NCBI RefSeq assembly: GCF_019320115.1
Contig: NC_089581.1
Location: 68,924,485 to 68,988,484, forward strand
Reading direction: 5' to 3'
DNA from: Miscanthus floridulus
Taxonomy: Eukaryota > Streptophyta > Magnoliopsida > Poales > Poaceae
DNA length: 64,000 nt
Within the stretch, counting starts at the first letter, position 1, and each line of letters opens with the position of its first letter. Both the position numbers and the translations under genes were made by a program. Shown in pieces: positions 34,901 to 45,259 of this stretch. The notes beneath the pieces are model-generated. The model was not told the origin of the DNA. It saw only the letters and a list, made by a program, of their open reading frames with translations, and made no database searches.

Positions 34901-35275
34901 TCTATCTTACTAGGAGACGATGTCTATATTGTGGCCCAACAGGCCACGCAAGTTTATTATCTCCCATATGCATGTCAAACCAAAAGGCATCTTAAGGGTT
35001 GGGATATTGTGCATAGGGTATCGCCACACGGTAAAGTGCCTGTCCCAAACGATGAAGATTACAACTTAGACCCAAACACATATGACAGAGAGTTCTTTCA
35101 AGAAGAGGGACTAGAAGGGAGGTTTGAGATAGACTTAACCGAAGCGATCAGAATGGAAGTAGGCAATGAAACGGTTATTGAAGAGGACGCTGGAGATGAG
35201 GTGCAAAATGTGAAGGACTTACAAATGCTTGAGCGATTACATTTAGACAATGACAATGGCAATATTGCTCATTAG
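31930..35275 (+). pseudogene. CACTA tnp2-type transposase (Transposase_21 family), broken
   Basis: Tnp2 is the catalytic transposase of CACTA elements. The frame starts near MYTGRASQG (31930) and runs through the N-terminal zinc-binding part (CCPYSKCANRKRQMKK, then WVYHGEAGRMREVV). It is cut by a solo LTR at 32193-33475 and resumes with VEDYDADARVADMLNDYHEA. The catalytic region follows (HIPMTILRHLPFIPRIQQL, FDGIHHEKAKEARNIRVALA, DGFNPYEMMA). HNIDVMHIEKNVAEALWATI is seen near 34810-34880, after which a large middle portion is missing. C-terminal text (HGKVPVPNDEDYNLDPNTYD) ends at 35275. In-frame stops include 33617, 34010, 34322 and 34880. Confidence 0.8.
32193..33475. mobile_element. Solo LTR in tnp2, target duplication CCATG
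   Basis: 1,283 bp bounded by TGTCGGTGTTTCGGACCGG and GATACCCCACA. CCATG stands directly on both sides (32188-32192 and 33476-33480). The GC-rich start is typical of a common grass Ty3/gypsy LTR. No interior is present. Confidence 0.88.
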
Positions 35276-35469
35276 CATAGTGTTGATTATTTCGACATGA
35301 TAGATAGTGATGATGAGACTTATGATCCAGCTAATCCCGATCATAAAGATTATTTCTAATACATGTAATATTATGTTATTTTGTAATCCCGTCGTGTGAG
35401 GAGGAGGAGGAGGAGGAGGTTCCCTAGGAGTACGCCAAGGAGGCATAGGAGGACGCACAGGAGGACAAC

Positions 35470-37396
35470 GAGGAGGAGGTGACAGCAGGGGGTTCTGCTT
35501 CCTCTTGTTCATCGAGCGTCTACTTGCGAGGTCCCGTGAGCCTCCCTCAGCGACCGATACCTCGTGAGAGACGCCCGCTGATTCTACCCGAGGGGGAAAA
35601 GTAAGTAACTTTAGATGTTATCACTACTTTATATGATATGTTGAAAATCAAAATAGAAACTAATATTTTTTCTTAATCACTTGGGCAGGAACTGGACGAT
35701 TGTGGCAAGTGGAGGTGCTCACACACGCCAAGTTAATGGCATCCTCAGTCTTCTGTGTAAGGAGCACTTTCATGGCCTGGTTGAGTACGCCGGAGTGATG
35801 GGGCTGGCCTACTCGTTTGACCACTACGCCGCCACCCCCTATGCTGCAGATCGGGTCCACAGGGTATTCAACAATAAGGCGGAGCGGGTGAAGCAAGAGC
35901 TATGGGTAAGTCTTCCTCGCACTACATTGCTCAATACATCGCATTCATTGGACATTCTTGAAATAATGAATGGATACATCGTGTTTGTATGCAGGATTTC
36001 TTTACATGCCAGGACGGATATGAGGCCAGGGTGGATGCGGTGGCAACCAAATGCTGCAAAAAACTCATTGTGGACATGCATTACGAGGCGCGCATCCAGG
36101 CCGTCGTAACTTACCACGACACCGTCCTTGGAACGAAGGTCACCAAAAGGGATGCAAGAACCATGACGCTGACCCGGGACCAGTACCTGCAGGTAAATAC
36201 ATAACATTAATACTAATTCCTTTTGAGATTAAGTAGGCTTAATTTCATCTTCTGATATGTCATGTACTTGATGGCCTATAGATGATTCCTTATTGGTGCG
36301 CCACGCATCCCCAGTGCTGGGTATAGATGGTGGACAAGTGGTGCTCACGCGAGTGGGAGGTGACGCACAACTTGTGTCGGGAGCGGCATTTGATGATGCC
36401 AGGTGTAGCACACCATCAAGGCAGCCGCAGCCTCAGCGGATACGCAGAAACATGGGTACACGAATTTATTTATTTATTCTAACACTCAATTCTGCATGAT
36501 TTCTAATCATCTTGCTATTTTTCTCGCAGTCGGCGTCACATGATGGCCAGGCTTGCTCCATCTTCAAGGCATTTGTTATGGCCCACAAGGGCAAGGCGAC
36601 GTCCGATGTCGACTGCAACCCGAAGGACGGGCCCGAGACGTACAACAATGCAACCATCTACAACCGCCTTAATGAGTACACATCGATGGCAAGGGAGGTC
36701 CATGGGCCAGAGTATAATCCGAGCACCGAGGACCTTGATGGAGAAGTCATCATGAGGGTGGGAGGAGGCAAGAACCATGGGCGGTACTAGATTGGCTACG
36801 GCGCAATCGACTCGGCCGCTACTCCTAGTCTCTACCAGATTCGAGCAAGCAGCACGAGCACGTGCCCGGCCATACGACCTCGGCAGGACACTTCAAGCCA
36901 TCGGGTGGAGGCACTCGAGGTTATTCCTGGTTTATTCATCGTTCATTGGTTTTTTATAACTTTCCTTTGCATTATTGTAATATTGGGGTGAATATATTGT
37001 AGGCCCAGCTGGAACAAGAGATGAGGATACAGGAGCAGATGCAGGCGAAGATGGAGAGGGTGGAGGCCGAGCGGGAGGCCGAGCAGCGGAGGATGGCGAA
37101 GATTCTTCAGTACATGCAAAGTCTTGGCGCTGCTACGGGTGTAGTTCCGCCACCTTCGTTATTCGCTCCACCTCCTCACTATTCTACTCCTGTGAGTATA
37201 AATGTTTTAGTTTGTATGTTCATGCTTACGGTCAAACCTAGTGGAGTATGAAAGTTTTATTCATGTATGGTATATATTTATCTTGTCTCACACATGCAAT
37301 CTCTTCTCCTTTGTGCAGAATCAATCGGTGGCATCGAACGATCCTCATGCTTCAGCGAATCCTTCACCAAATCAGTCTCATTGGCCATCTGGTTAA
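35470..37396 (+). pseudogene. CACTA tnpA-type protein (Transposase_24/PTTA), seven exons, two in-frame stops
   Basis: Exons by GT..AG borders: up to 35600, 35689-35905, 35995-36192, 36282-36455, 36530-36919, 37003-37191 and 37319-37396. Landmarks are VYLRGPVSLPQRPIP in the first exon, the Transposase_24 core (WTIVASGGAHTRQVNGILSL, HRVFNNKAERVKQELW, KWCSREWEVTHNLCRERHL, AFVMAHKG), a Glu/Arg/Met coiled coil (EQMQAKMERVEAEREAEQR) and a terminal Pro/Ser tail. In CACTA elements this protein binds the subterminal repeats and assists excision. An in-frame TAG lies in exon 4 at about 36327 and another in exon 5 at about 36788, so the protein is truncated. Splicing signals look intact. Confidence 0.8.
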
Positions 37397-37659
37397 GATT
37401 CTTATGGTTGTTAATGGTACTTCTATTTGCAATTGTGGTCGTAGATGATGGAGCACTTGGATTACTTGTGAACTTATTTGTGATATATTGTGAGACATGT
37501 GACGTTTGTGATATATATGTGATGTTTGTGATATATAGGTGGTGTTGATGATATATATGTGTTGTTGATGATATATATATGATGTTGATGATGTTTGTTA
37601 TATACATCTTCTGCTTGTTTGGATGGGATGTAAAAAACAAATAAAAAGATTATTTCAGT

Positions 37660-38137
37660 CACTTTGCCGAGTGCAATGACCATAACACTCGGCAAAGTGA
37701 CTACCTAGGAACATGCTTTGCCGAGTGCAAAGGCCATTAGACTCGGCAACTTTGCCGAGTGCCACGGGCCAGATACTCGGCAAAGGTCTCTTGTTTGCCG
37801 AGTGTCCTATCAAGACACTCGGCAAATAGGCTACCTTTGTCGAGTGTCTTGCCGGTGGCACTCGGCGCAGTGGCCACCTTTGCCGAGTGTCTGAGTCAAC
37901 GGCGCTCGGCAAAGTAGCGACCGTTGCCGAGTGTTTGACCTTGACACTCGGCAAAGCCGCCATTACGGTGGCGCTTGCCATCACGGTGACTTTTCTGTGC
38001 CGAGTGTCAGATTTGCACTCGACAAAGGCTTTGCCAAGTATCCGATAAAGTGCACTCGACTAAAGAAGTCTTTGTCGATAAACTATTTACCGAGCGCTCT
38101 TTTTGTCGCCTTTGCCGAGTGTCTGAATCCGGTAGTG
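37660..38137. repeat. CACTA right subterminal and terminal repeats
   Basis: More than a dozen TTTGCCGAGTG and CACTCGGCAAA words in alternating orientation, closing with GAATCCGGTAGTG. Confidence 0.88.
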
Positions 38138-38280
38138 AGGGCACGCTCCTAGGCAGTTCGCTCGTCAATATCCTAGCTAGGTGAAAAGCCTCGTCGCGCC
38201 GCCAGGATGTTACTTTAGCCGTTCTCTCTCCCGTAATAATACCAGCAAAACCCTTGAATCATATCGATCCGGCCGCCGCC

Positions 38281-39398
38281 ATAACGACTCTGCCACCGCC
38301 ATGCACCAACTCCGACGCGCGATCTGACATCTCATTGGCGGCGAAGTGACCGGGTACCACATACTGGACATCGAGGGATACTCGCACATCAAGGAGCAGT
38401 TGCGCCGTGGAGACTCCACCAACTCTCTCCCTTTCACCGTTGGAGGTTGCTCCTGGTACATCTCATATTACCCCAACGGTTGCCCTCACAGCGCCGATGG
38501 CCTCATAGGTATCTTCCTCGGCCTAGAGCAGAGCGACGGCGCCGACCGCGTGAAGGCGTGAGTCAAGTTTAGCTTGCTGGATCGAGCTGGGAAGCCGGTG
38601 CCATCGCACTCCCATACCACGGTGCTGATCTTCGATAAGATCTTCATCTCTGCAGATTACCCTTGCTGCTTTTACTTTCCTGAGTTCATGCGGAGGGCAG
38701 ATCTGGAGAAGTCGGAGCATCTCAAGGACGACCGCCTCACGATTCGATGCGATATCACGATTGCCAACAAGCTCTGCAAGGAGCGGCCGAGAGCTGCGCA
38801 TGGGATGGTTAAGGTGCCACCATCCGATCTGCACCAGCATCTCGGCGAGCTCCTCGCGTCCAAGCAAGGCGCAGACGTCACGTTCCATGTTGGCGGCGAG
38901 ACGTTCAGAGCGCACAGGTATATTCTCGCGTCCCAGTCGGCGGTCTTCCAGGCAGAGCTCCTTGGCCCGATGAGAGAAAGCCATGCTGCGGCTGTCGTCA
39001 AGATACAAGACATGGAGGCGCAAGTGTTTCAAGCCCTGCTAGAGTTCGTGTACACTGATGCCTTGCCTCAGGACATGACACGGGAGGAGGAAGCTGTGAT
39101 CTGTCAGCATCTGCTTGTTGCGGAGGACAGGTACAGCATGGAGAGGCTGAAGCTGGTATGCGAGGACCGACTTTGCACGCATATCAACGTGGCCTCCGTG
39201 GCTATCATATTGGCTTTGGCCGAGCAGCACCGGTGTCATGGCCTCAAGGAGGCATTGCCTCAGTTCCTTGAGTCCCCGGCTGTTCTCAATGCCGTCGCAG
39301 CAGCCGAAGGCTTTGATCATTTGGCTAATACCTGCCCTTCTGTTTTGAAAGATCTGATCACCGACTGTCGTCTCGATTTCTGGGGAAAACAGGTTTAG
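38281..39398 (+). pseudogene. MATH-BTB (BPM-type) protein gene, disrupted
   Basis: Intronless MATH-BTB genes are expanded in grasses; the proteins bind CUL3 through BTB and recruit ubiquitination substrates through MATH. The MATH half runs from about 38302 (ARSDISLAAK, VTGYHILDIEGYSHIKEQL, WYISYYPNGC, VKFSLLDRAGKPVPSH). BTB starts at about 38830 (LGELLASKQGADVTFHVGGE, FRAHRYILASQSAVFQAELL, FVYTDALP), followed by the BACK-like tail (MERLKLVCEDRLC, LALAEQHRCHGLKEA) and stop at 39396-39398. Damage: the likely initiation codon reads ATA (38281), a one-base loss near 38345 shifts frame, and a TGA stands at 38559-38561. The open part from 38574 is 274 codons. It lies 144 bp from the CACTA right end. 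Confidence 0.82.
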
Positions 39399-39519
39399 TT
39401 GATCACAAAAGGCAAACTCGCTAGAAGCAAACTGTAAAGTCCAGGCAATATGTTTTTTTTTCTTCTTTTGTTAGAAAAAAAAACATATATATTTTTTCAT
39501 CTGTCTGTTAATTGTAGAG

Positions 39520-39924
39520 CCAAATGTCCTCTAGCCTAACCAACCGGTTAGATGGCTCCGGCGGCACCCCGTCCTGAGTGTGATTCCCAACGGGACGAAT
39601 TTGAGGCTTGAGAGTAAAAAATCTCTTCGTCTGTCCCACACCAAAGTATAGGTCTGTGGCCGTCTGGTCTCACGGGGATGCAGGTGCCGCTGTATATGGG
39701 TGGAGCCGAGGTTCAGGGATTTTCTCGAGCTACGTGAGAAATTCATCTTCTTCATGAAACACCGTGGGGACGTCTCTCCCCCGTGATTCTCGTCTCACGG
39801 GGATGCACGTGCCGCTGTATATGGGTGGGGCTGAGGTTTGAGGATTTTCTCGAGCTACGTAAAAAGTTTATTTTCTTCATGAAACACCGTGGGGATGTCT
39901 CCCCCGTGGCTCAAGTTTTTTTTT
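39520..39924 (+). mobile_element. SINE-like retroposon with 14-bp target duplication
   Basis: TGTTAATTGTAGAG flanks the insert at 39506-39519 and 39925-39938. The 5' part has tRNA-type pol III boxes: TAGCCTAACCAACCGG (box A-like, 39532) and TGATTCCC (box B-like, about 39580). It ends in a T run, as plant SINEs of the Au/p-SINE type do. The 3' part contains a 125-bp tandem duplication (39667-39791 and 39792-39915; shared word GTCTCACGGGGATGCA). Confidence 0.72.
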
Positions 39925-40165
39925 TGTTAATTGTAGAGTGCGTAAAACTTTTCTTTAGTATAAGAAGTTTCATGGATGGATGTTTTTCACGTAGCTGTGG
40001 TTAGGTCGTCAGGAAGCACTGCACTGTATTGCCTCCAGAAGTTCAGCCTGTATTATTTCGTCTTTGAAAATCTCTTTAAGATCTCAAGTCAGCCACTGCT
40101 GTTGCCAGGGGATTGGCTATTGCTAATGATTTTTTTCTCTCTAACACATCATTTGTGTAAGGAAT

Positions 40166-40880
40166 AGACTAGCACCCGGACGCCAGCGCCTACACTTCCC
40201 TAGATGCGTGCACTGTGTCTATGCCTCCCACTTTGCCTGGGCGGGCCCCACAGCTTATGCATGCATCTCTTGCCCCATCCACCAACACGCTGCCGCCGCA
40301 CCTGTCTGTGCACTGCTGCTGCTACTATTGTCGCCGCGACTTGTGCTGTCGTGCTTGCCCGTTGGGCCCCACTTGTTGTTGCGGTATGTATGCGCCTATG
40401 CATGCATGTGGGGCCGCCGCGCCCGCTTCGCTTCCTGGGATCACCTCCGTCTGTGCCCACTTCCCATGCCTAGTCATGCAACACTTGCAACATAAAGCAT
40501 TTGTTGCAATATACGTTCAAAACAAATGAAACATTTACAAATATACGCTTGCAACATATGTGTATGGTCGCTACAACATATGCAACTCCAAATACAACAC
40601 TTGCAACATACGTTTGAAGCAGCTGAAATATTTAAAACATACACTTGCAACATAGGTGTATAGCCAATGCAACATATACAACATCTAGATAAAATACTTG
40701 CAACATACATTTCAAACAGCGGAAACATTTGAAAGATAGAGTTGCAATATAAGTGTGTAGCCATTTGCAACATCCAGATAAAGCACTTGTGACATATGTT
40801 TGAAACCGCTGAAACATTTCAAACATACAATTGCAACATACGTGTATAGCCATAACAACATATATACAACATCCATATGA

Positions 40881-40965
<85 letters not shown>

Positions 40966-41128
40966 GAAACACATGAAACATATGGAGCTAGATGCCATGG
41001 AGTGACTAAAAAATTTGGGCCAGCACTTAGCTGCCATGCAGATGTGGGCTCGTGCTCCTCTCACAAACTGGTTAATAAGCGCTTAAGCCAGTCATCCAAA
41101 GCAGCAACGAGGTAGGCAGCATGCGGTA
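40166..41128 (-). mobile_element. TTGCAA-rich dispersed element, copy 2 (inverted)
   Basis: A GC-rich start (CACCCGGACGCCAGCGCC) is followed by imperfect repeats of CTTGCAACATA and TGAAACATTTC (40480-40990), the reverse complement of the repeats at 28375-28770. An AT microsatellite is embedded. Borders are approximate. Confidence 0.5.
40886..40963. repeat. (TA)n microsatellite, about 39 units
   Basis: An uninterrupted run of TA dinucleotides inside the TTGCAA element. The Ile-Tyr frames across it are meaningless. Confidence 0.95.
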
Positions 41129-41135
41129 GGGGTAG

Positions 41136-42675
41136 TGTTGGTATTTATTAACTTCTCACTTGTTTTAAGTATCCACCTATTATATCCCTACATCTCTTAG
41201 CACTACTTGGACTAGGTTGTCATCCCTAATGATAGTGCAAGAGATGCTCATTGGTACTACCTAGCATTACTACTAGAATAATACTAAGCAGTGCTTTATC
41301 ATTTTATGTGACTAGAAAGAATAATATATATATGAATGAAAAGGATCTGTAAGCGCACAGATAATTATACCATCGTAGCACTTCACCCGAGAGTATTCCA
41401 GGTATCGTTATTTATATTTTACAACAGGGAAGGTCTAACATGGACATGTATTGATAACTTATAGTATTGATGGAGAAATAAACCATAACCAATATTCTAT
41501 TCACAACAGGGGTAAATCATAGGATAAGATATGTATATGATAAGTATTGATCAATGATAAATCACTCAGAGTACTCCTTTCTACGGCATTAGCATGGTTA
41601 AGTAGGATATTAGAGGAATAATTCCTAAGTCATTCTTAATTACAAGTCAAAGCATACATTGATGTATGCAATTACACCTAGTAGTCATGGCTAAGATCAT
41701 CTTTATATCTACACATAAGAGATATTACTAAGAAAGATTAAGAACAGAGCTTGTTCTTCTTTCGTAACCGGACCCTACGTGCGTCTATATTCGGGGAGTG
41801 GACTACAAAGGACTCAATGAGAGTGTCACATCTGTGATCTACCACATGACCCAGAATATAGATTGTATCAACATGTAAATAATGTATAAGCACCATGCTT
41901 ACACTATGTCGACCACTCACCCCGTGCGTAGCGGAGTGCATGGATATAACGATAAACTAGCTATACTAAGCATATAATCAAAGTAGATGATGAACATTAT
42001 AACAAAGAACATTAATATGAATACTAATATTGTCATAATAATTGTAGCAAGCATATAAAAGTAATGGAGATACAAAAGAGAGAGGGTACAAAGATTATAC
42101 CAAACCACGCTCTTAACAAGATCGGGAATCCAAGCGAAGCTTGCTTGCCTCCCTCTAGACCTAGCCTAACTAGCTATGCCCTAAAATATGGTGGAGCTCT
42201 AAAGATGATTAGGGTTTCTATCTTCTCAAATGACTTATTACCCTAGGGGGTGGCAGGGGCTGGTATATATAGGGCGAAGCGTCCATCGTGAGCCCTTGGA
42301 TCAAACCGACTTAAAGGACGGCGTAGATGCAACCTAGGAGGCGGTGAAGAATCGACATTGCGATGGGGACTGATATGTGGGCCCTAGGGGCTAGGTGGCC
42401 TACAGGTGGGCAGCCACTTGGGCTCCGCCTTGGTGTGGAGTCCTCTCGAGTCTTCTAGAACCTTCTGGTGTCTGTTTCGCTATGAATAAGCGTAATTAAT
42501 TCTGACATGTAGGTCCACCTTGATGGTTTTCTGAATAAACCCTATAGAAAATACAGATTCACCAAAACTCATGGAATTTATTAGTTTAAACCCCTAGACC
42601 TTTGTTGGTGATCATATTCATGCCCTTATACATGTTTTATTGACGGTTTATAGTTGTTGTTAACTACCATCAACA
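41136..42675 (-). repeat. Family A LTR, probably solo (about 1.54 kb)
   Basis: Starts TGTTGGTATTTATTAAC and ends GTTAACTACCATCAACA. It shares the GCGCACAGAT and GAGTATTCCAGGTATCG core with the other copies. Flanking five-mers are GGTAG and AGCAG, not a clear duplication. Confidence 0.65.
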
Positions 42676-43470
42676 AGCAGCTTGGCCTTAGCACAAACAA
42701 TACACAGAGAGAAAAGGAGCAGCATGGCAAGCAACAGCAGGCCTAGGCGCTAGGTAGCAGAGGGCAGGCACGGTAGGGAGGAATGCGACCTTGGACATGT
42801 GCAACTAGGGGCCTGCCTGGCTAGTCTAGCTAGCAGCGGATGCAGCAGGTAGCCAATCCTCTCTCTATGGTTACACAAATGCATGGGCCCCCACATCCTG
42901 CATGTACCCTGAATGAGTGGACGCACATGCTCCTAGGGTGCGAATCCCACCTAACTGTAACTACGTGCCCTTTTTTATTGGGCGTAATGCACATGGGGTC
43001 AGTCCATTCGTCCACCCGGACGCCCTCAAACAGGCATTACCATTTGTGTAATGGTCCCATGTCACCTGTCAAGTCAATAATCACCTAGGACCAAGTGAAA
43101 CCACCATGCAATTCATCGACCTAGTATGGCAAGTCAAAGCATACCAAGGAGTTCTACGTGGTGAAGAGAGCTAGTCATATCTTCTTATCACCTTTCAATT
43201 ATTAGAATCTAGATTGCCAATGAGATTATAATTAACAATCAAGATTGTTTAGATCACATTGGATTATAGAATTTGGTATTTTGAGCACCACCAACCTACT
43301 ATTAGTAGATTTGAGATGGTATAGGATTATCATGATCTATTATTTGAATTATTGTAGTTGAACCCATAATTTAGATGTCTGAACACCTAGAGATTATATT
43401 TATATAATTATCATAATATTGACGTGCAGAGGCTGAGCCCCTTATGTGCAGCTGGTTGAGTGAAAGTCTA
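42676..43470. other. Intergenic or repeat-derived DNA, no gene seen
   Basis: No frame with a domain. A GC-rich part to about 43030 may be the displaced end of the TTGCAA element (ACCCGGACGCC recurs at about 43014). The rest is AT-rich. Confidence 0.35.
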
Positions 43471-44295
43471 GGTTTGATTTTTGTAATTGAGTGACAACAA
43501 CTAATGTGTTTCATGTGAGATAAATAAGTGATTAGTCCACAAGCTAGTTGGGCAACATGATGGCCATGGAGCGAAGAGATGACACGTTCATGTGAGGTGA
43601 AGTGTTGAACTAGTAAAGAATTGATGAAGATGATGATCCAAGTGATGGATTCACTGAATATGGGGTATGAAGTTTCGTATGGCAAGATGGTGAAGGCTAA
43701 GGCAAGTCTTGGCTATGATGGACCGTGCAAGGGTGAAGGGCAAGCTAGAGGCTCAAGACAATGGACTATTGTAGCGGTGAAGTGTGATTAGAGGCTTGGC
43801 ACTAATGGACAAAGGCGATGGTGAAGAGCAGGTAAGGCTAAGGTCGATTGGCTTATGAATGCCATATGAATCTCCATATCACATGTAAAGAGCAAGCCAA
43901 GGAATTGATGCCAAGGTGGATATCAAGTGGCTTGTTGAAGGAGTGAAGATGGAAGGATCATCATGACAACAATCAAGTTGAGATAAAATGGTGAATTCCA
44001 TATGTTGATGACCATGGTGACGAAGAGGATGATATGGAGAGAGTTTGCTTGCGAGCATTGCTTTGGAGCTAAAGTGGATATGCACAAGACAAAGGTATGA
44101 AATGTAGGGCATTTCATTGTGTTGGTCATGATGTGTTGTACAGAAGTTTGAGATGACCCTATTTAGGCTTAATAGTTGTACTATTGAGGGGCAAATGTGT
44201 TTTGCATATTGGTTATCTAGTGCCACTTGGGAAGCTAAGTCTAACTTTGCATTGCAAATAGAGAAGTGTGTTGATTTGAAATGAGTTTGAAACAC
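43470..44295. repeat. LTR-like debris, left of CACTA element 2
   Basis: Shares text with 3996-4300 (GGTTATCTAGTGCCACTTGG against GGTCATCTAGTGCAACTCGA). Sequence in the same style continues beyond the CACTA element at 53642-53955, suggesting one older element split by it. Confidence 0.4.
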
Positions 44296-44689
44296 CACTA
44301 GAAATATCCACTTCTATGATGAATAGATTTTGTCACTGAAGGAGCCAAATTCGTCATAATTTTAGTTTTATGATGAATTTATGATGAAAAACGATTCATC
44401 ATAGAAGTCGCGTCACACTTGCACATCTATGATGAATCCAACAAAATCATCATAGAAGTGTCTTGATCTATGATGAAAAATAGACCGTCATAGAACTATT
44501 TTGACATGCGTGGTAAGGGGCTACGACGCTGGTGGGTGCTTCTATTGGAGATGCTTTCCATGTGTACATGCTATAGCCCACGTGTATATGCTATAGCTGG
44601 TTGCCATGGAGATGGTTCGGATACGTGTCACCTTTTTATTGCACAATGTGGCCATCTCTGGTTCTTGCACATATCAGGTTCTTACTAGA

Positions 44690-45010
44690 CCATGTGTCGG
44701 GTCCCTGTTGTTCCACATGTCAGTTTTCTTTTAGCACACGTGCCATGTTGCGGTTATATCACATGTCACTTCTTTATTGAACCATGTGTCGTATTTTTAT
44801 TGGTCCATGTGGCCATTTCTTATTCGACCACGTGTCACGGCGTTGTTGTTCATCCATGTTTTGTATTTTTATTCAGCCATGCGGCTTCATAACTTCCTTT
44901 CACGTGTCGGATTTTAATAGCCCACATGTCGAGTCCTGGCTATTGCATGTGTCATGCACTGGTTTATCCATGCGTTGCATTTTTATTTGATCACATGGCC
45001 TATCCTGATT
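44690..45010. repeat. Imperfect tandem repeats (CATGTGTC words) near the left end of CACTA 2
   Basis: Units of about 35-40 bp built on CCACATGTCA, CATGTGTCG and T-rich linkers recur about nine times. Confidence 0.6.
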
Positions 45011-45259
45011 CTACCATGTGGAGTATAATCAATTCATCATAGAAGTAATTCGAGATCATCACTTCTGCACAGATTGACTACATAATTATTTAGCCTAGCA
45101 ATCAAATAATAATAATTAACATTTCACACGTCAGCAACGAACCACTAGCAGAGTATCACCACATCAAACCGGCATACAAGTCCACACATCAAACCAACAC
45201 ATGAGTTCACACATCAAACCACAAATGTTCATTGCATCAAGACACAGGAGTTGAAGATT

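Larger units (their letters stand above)
29107..38137 (+). mobile_element. Complete CACTA (En/Spm) transposon, 9.03 kb, target duplication AGG
   Basis: Starts CACTACCGGAGAC and ends GAATCCGGTAGTG. AGG precedes (29104-29106) and follows (38138-38140). Both ends carry subterminal arrays of TTTGCCGAGTGTC and its complement CACTCGGCAAA (29125-29400, 30515-30715, 37660-38130). Inside are the two expected genes on the plus strand, tnp2 (31930-35275, damaged) and a Transposase_24/tnpA-type gene (35470-37396). Later changes include a solo LTR in tnp2, an internal tnp2 deletion, a hairpin region and a plastid DNA insertion near the left end. Confidence 0.92.

Noticed and set aside
40819..41115. Ile-Tyr repeat proteins on both strands
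   Set aside because: Pure translation of the (TA)n microsatellite.
44690..45010. CRISPR-like repeat array
   Set aside because: Units are imperfect, spacing varies, and the region is a CACTA subterminal part in a plant genome.
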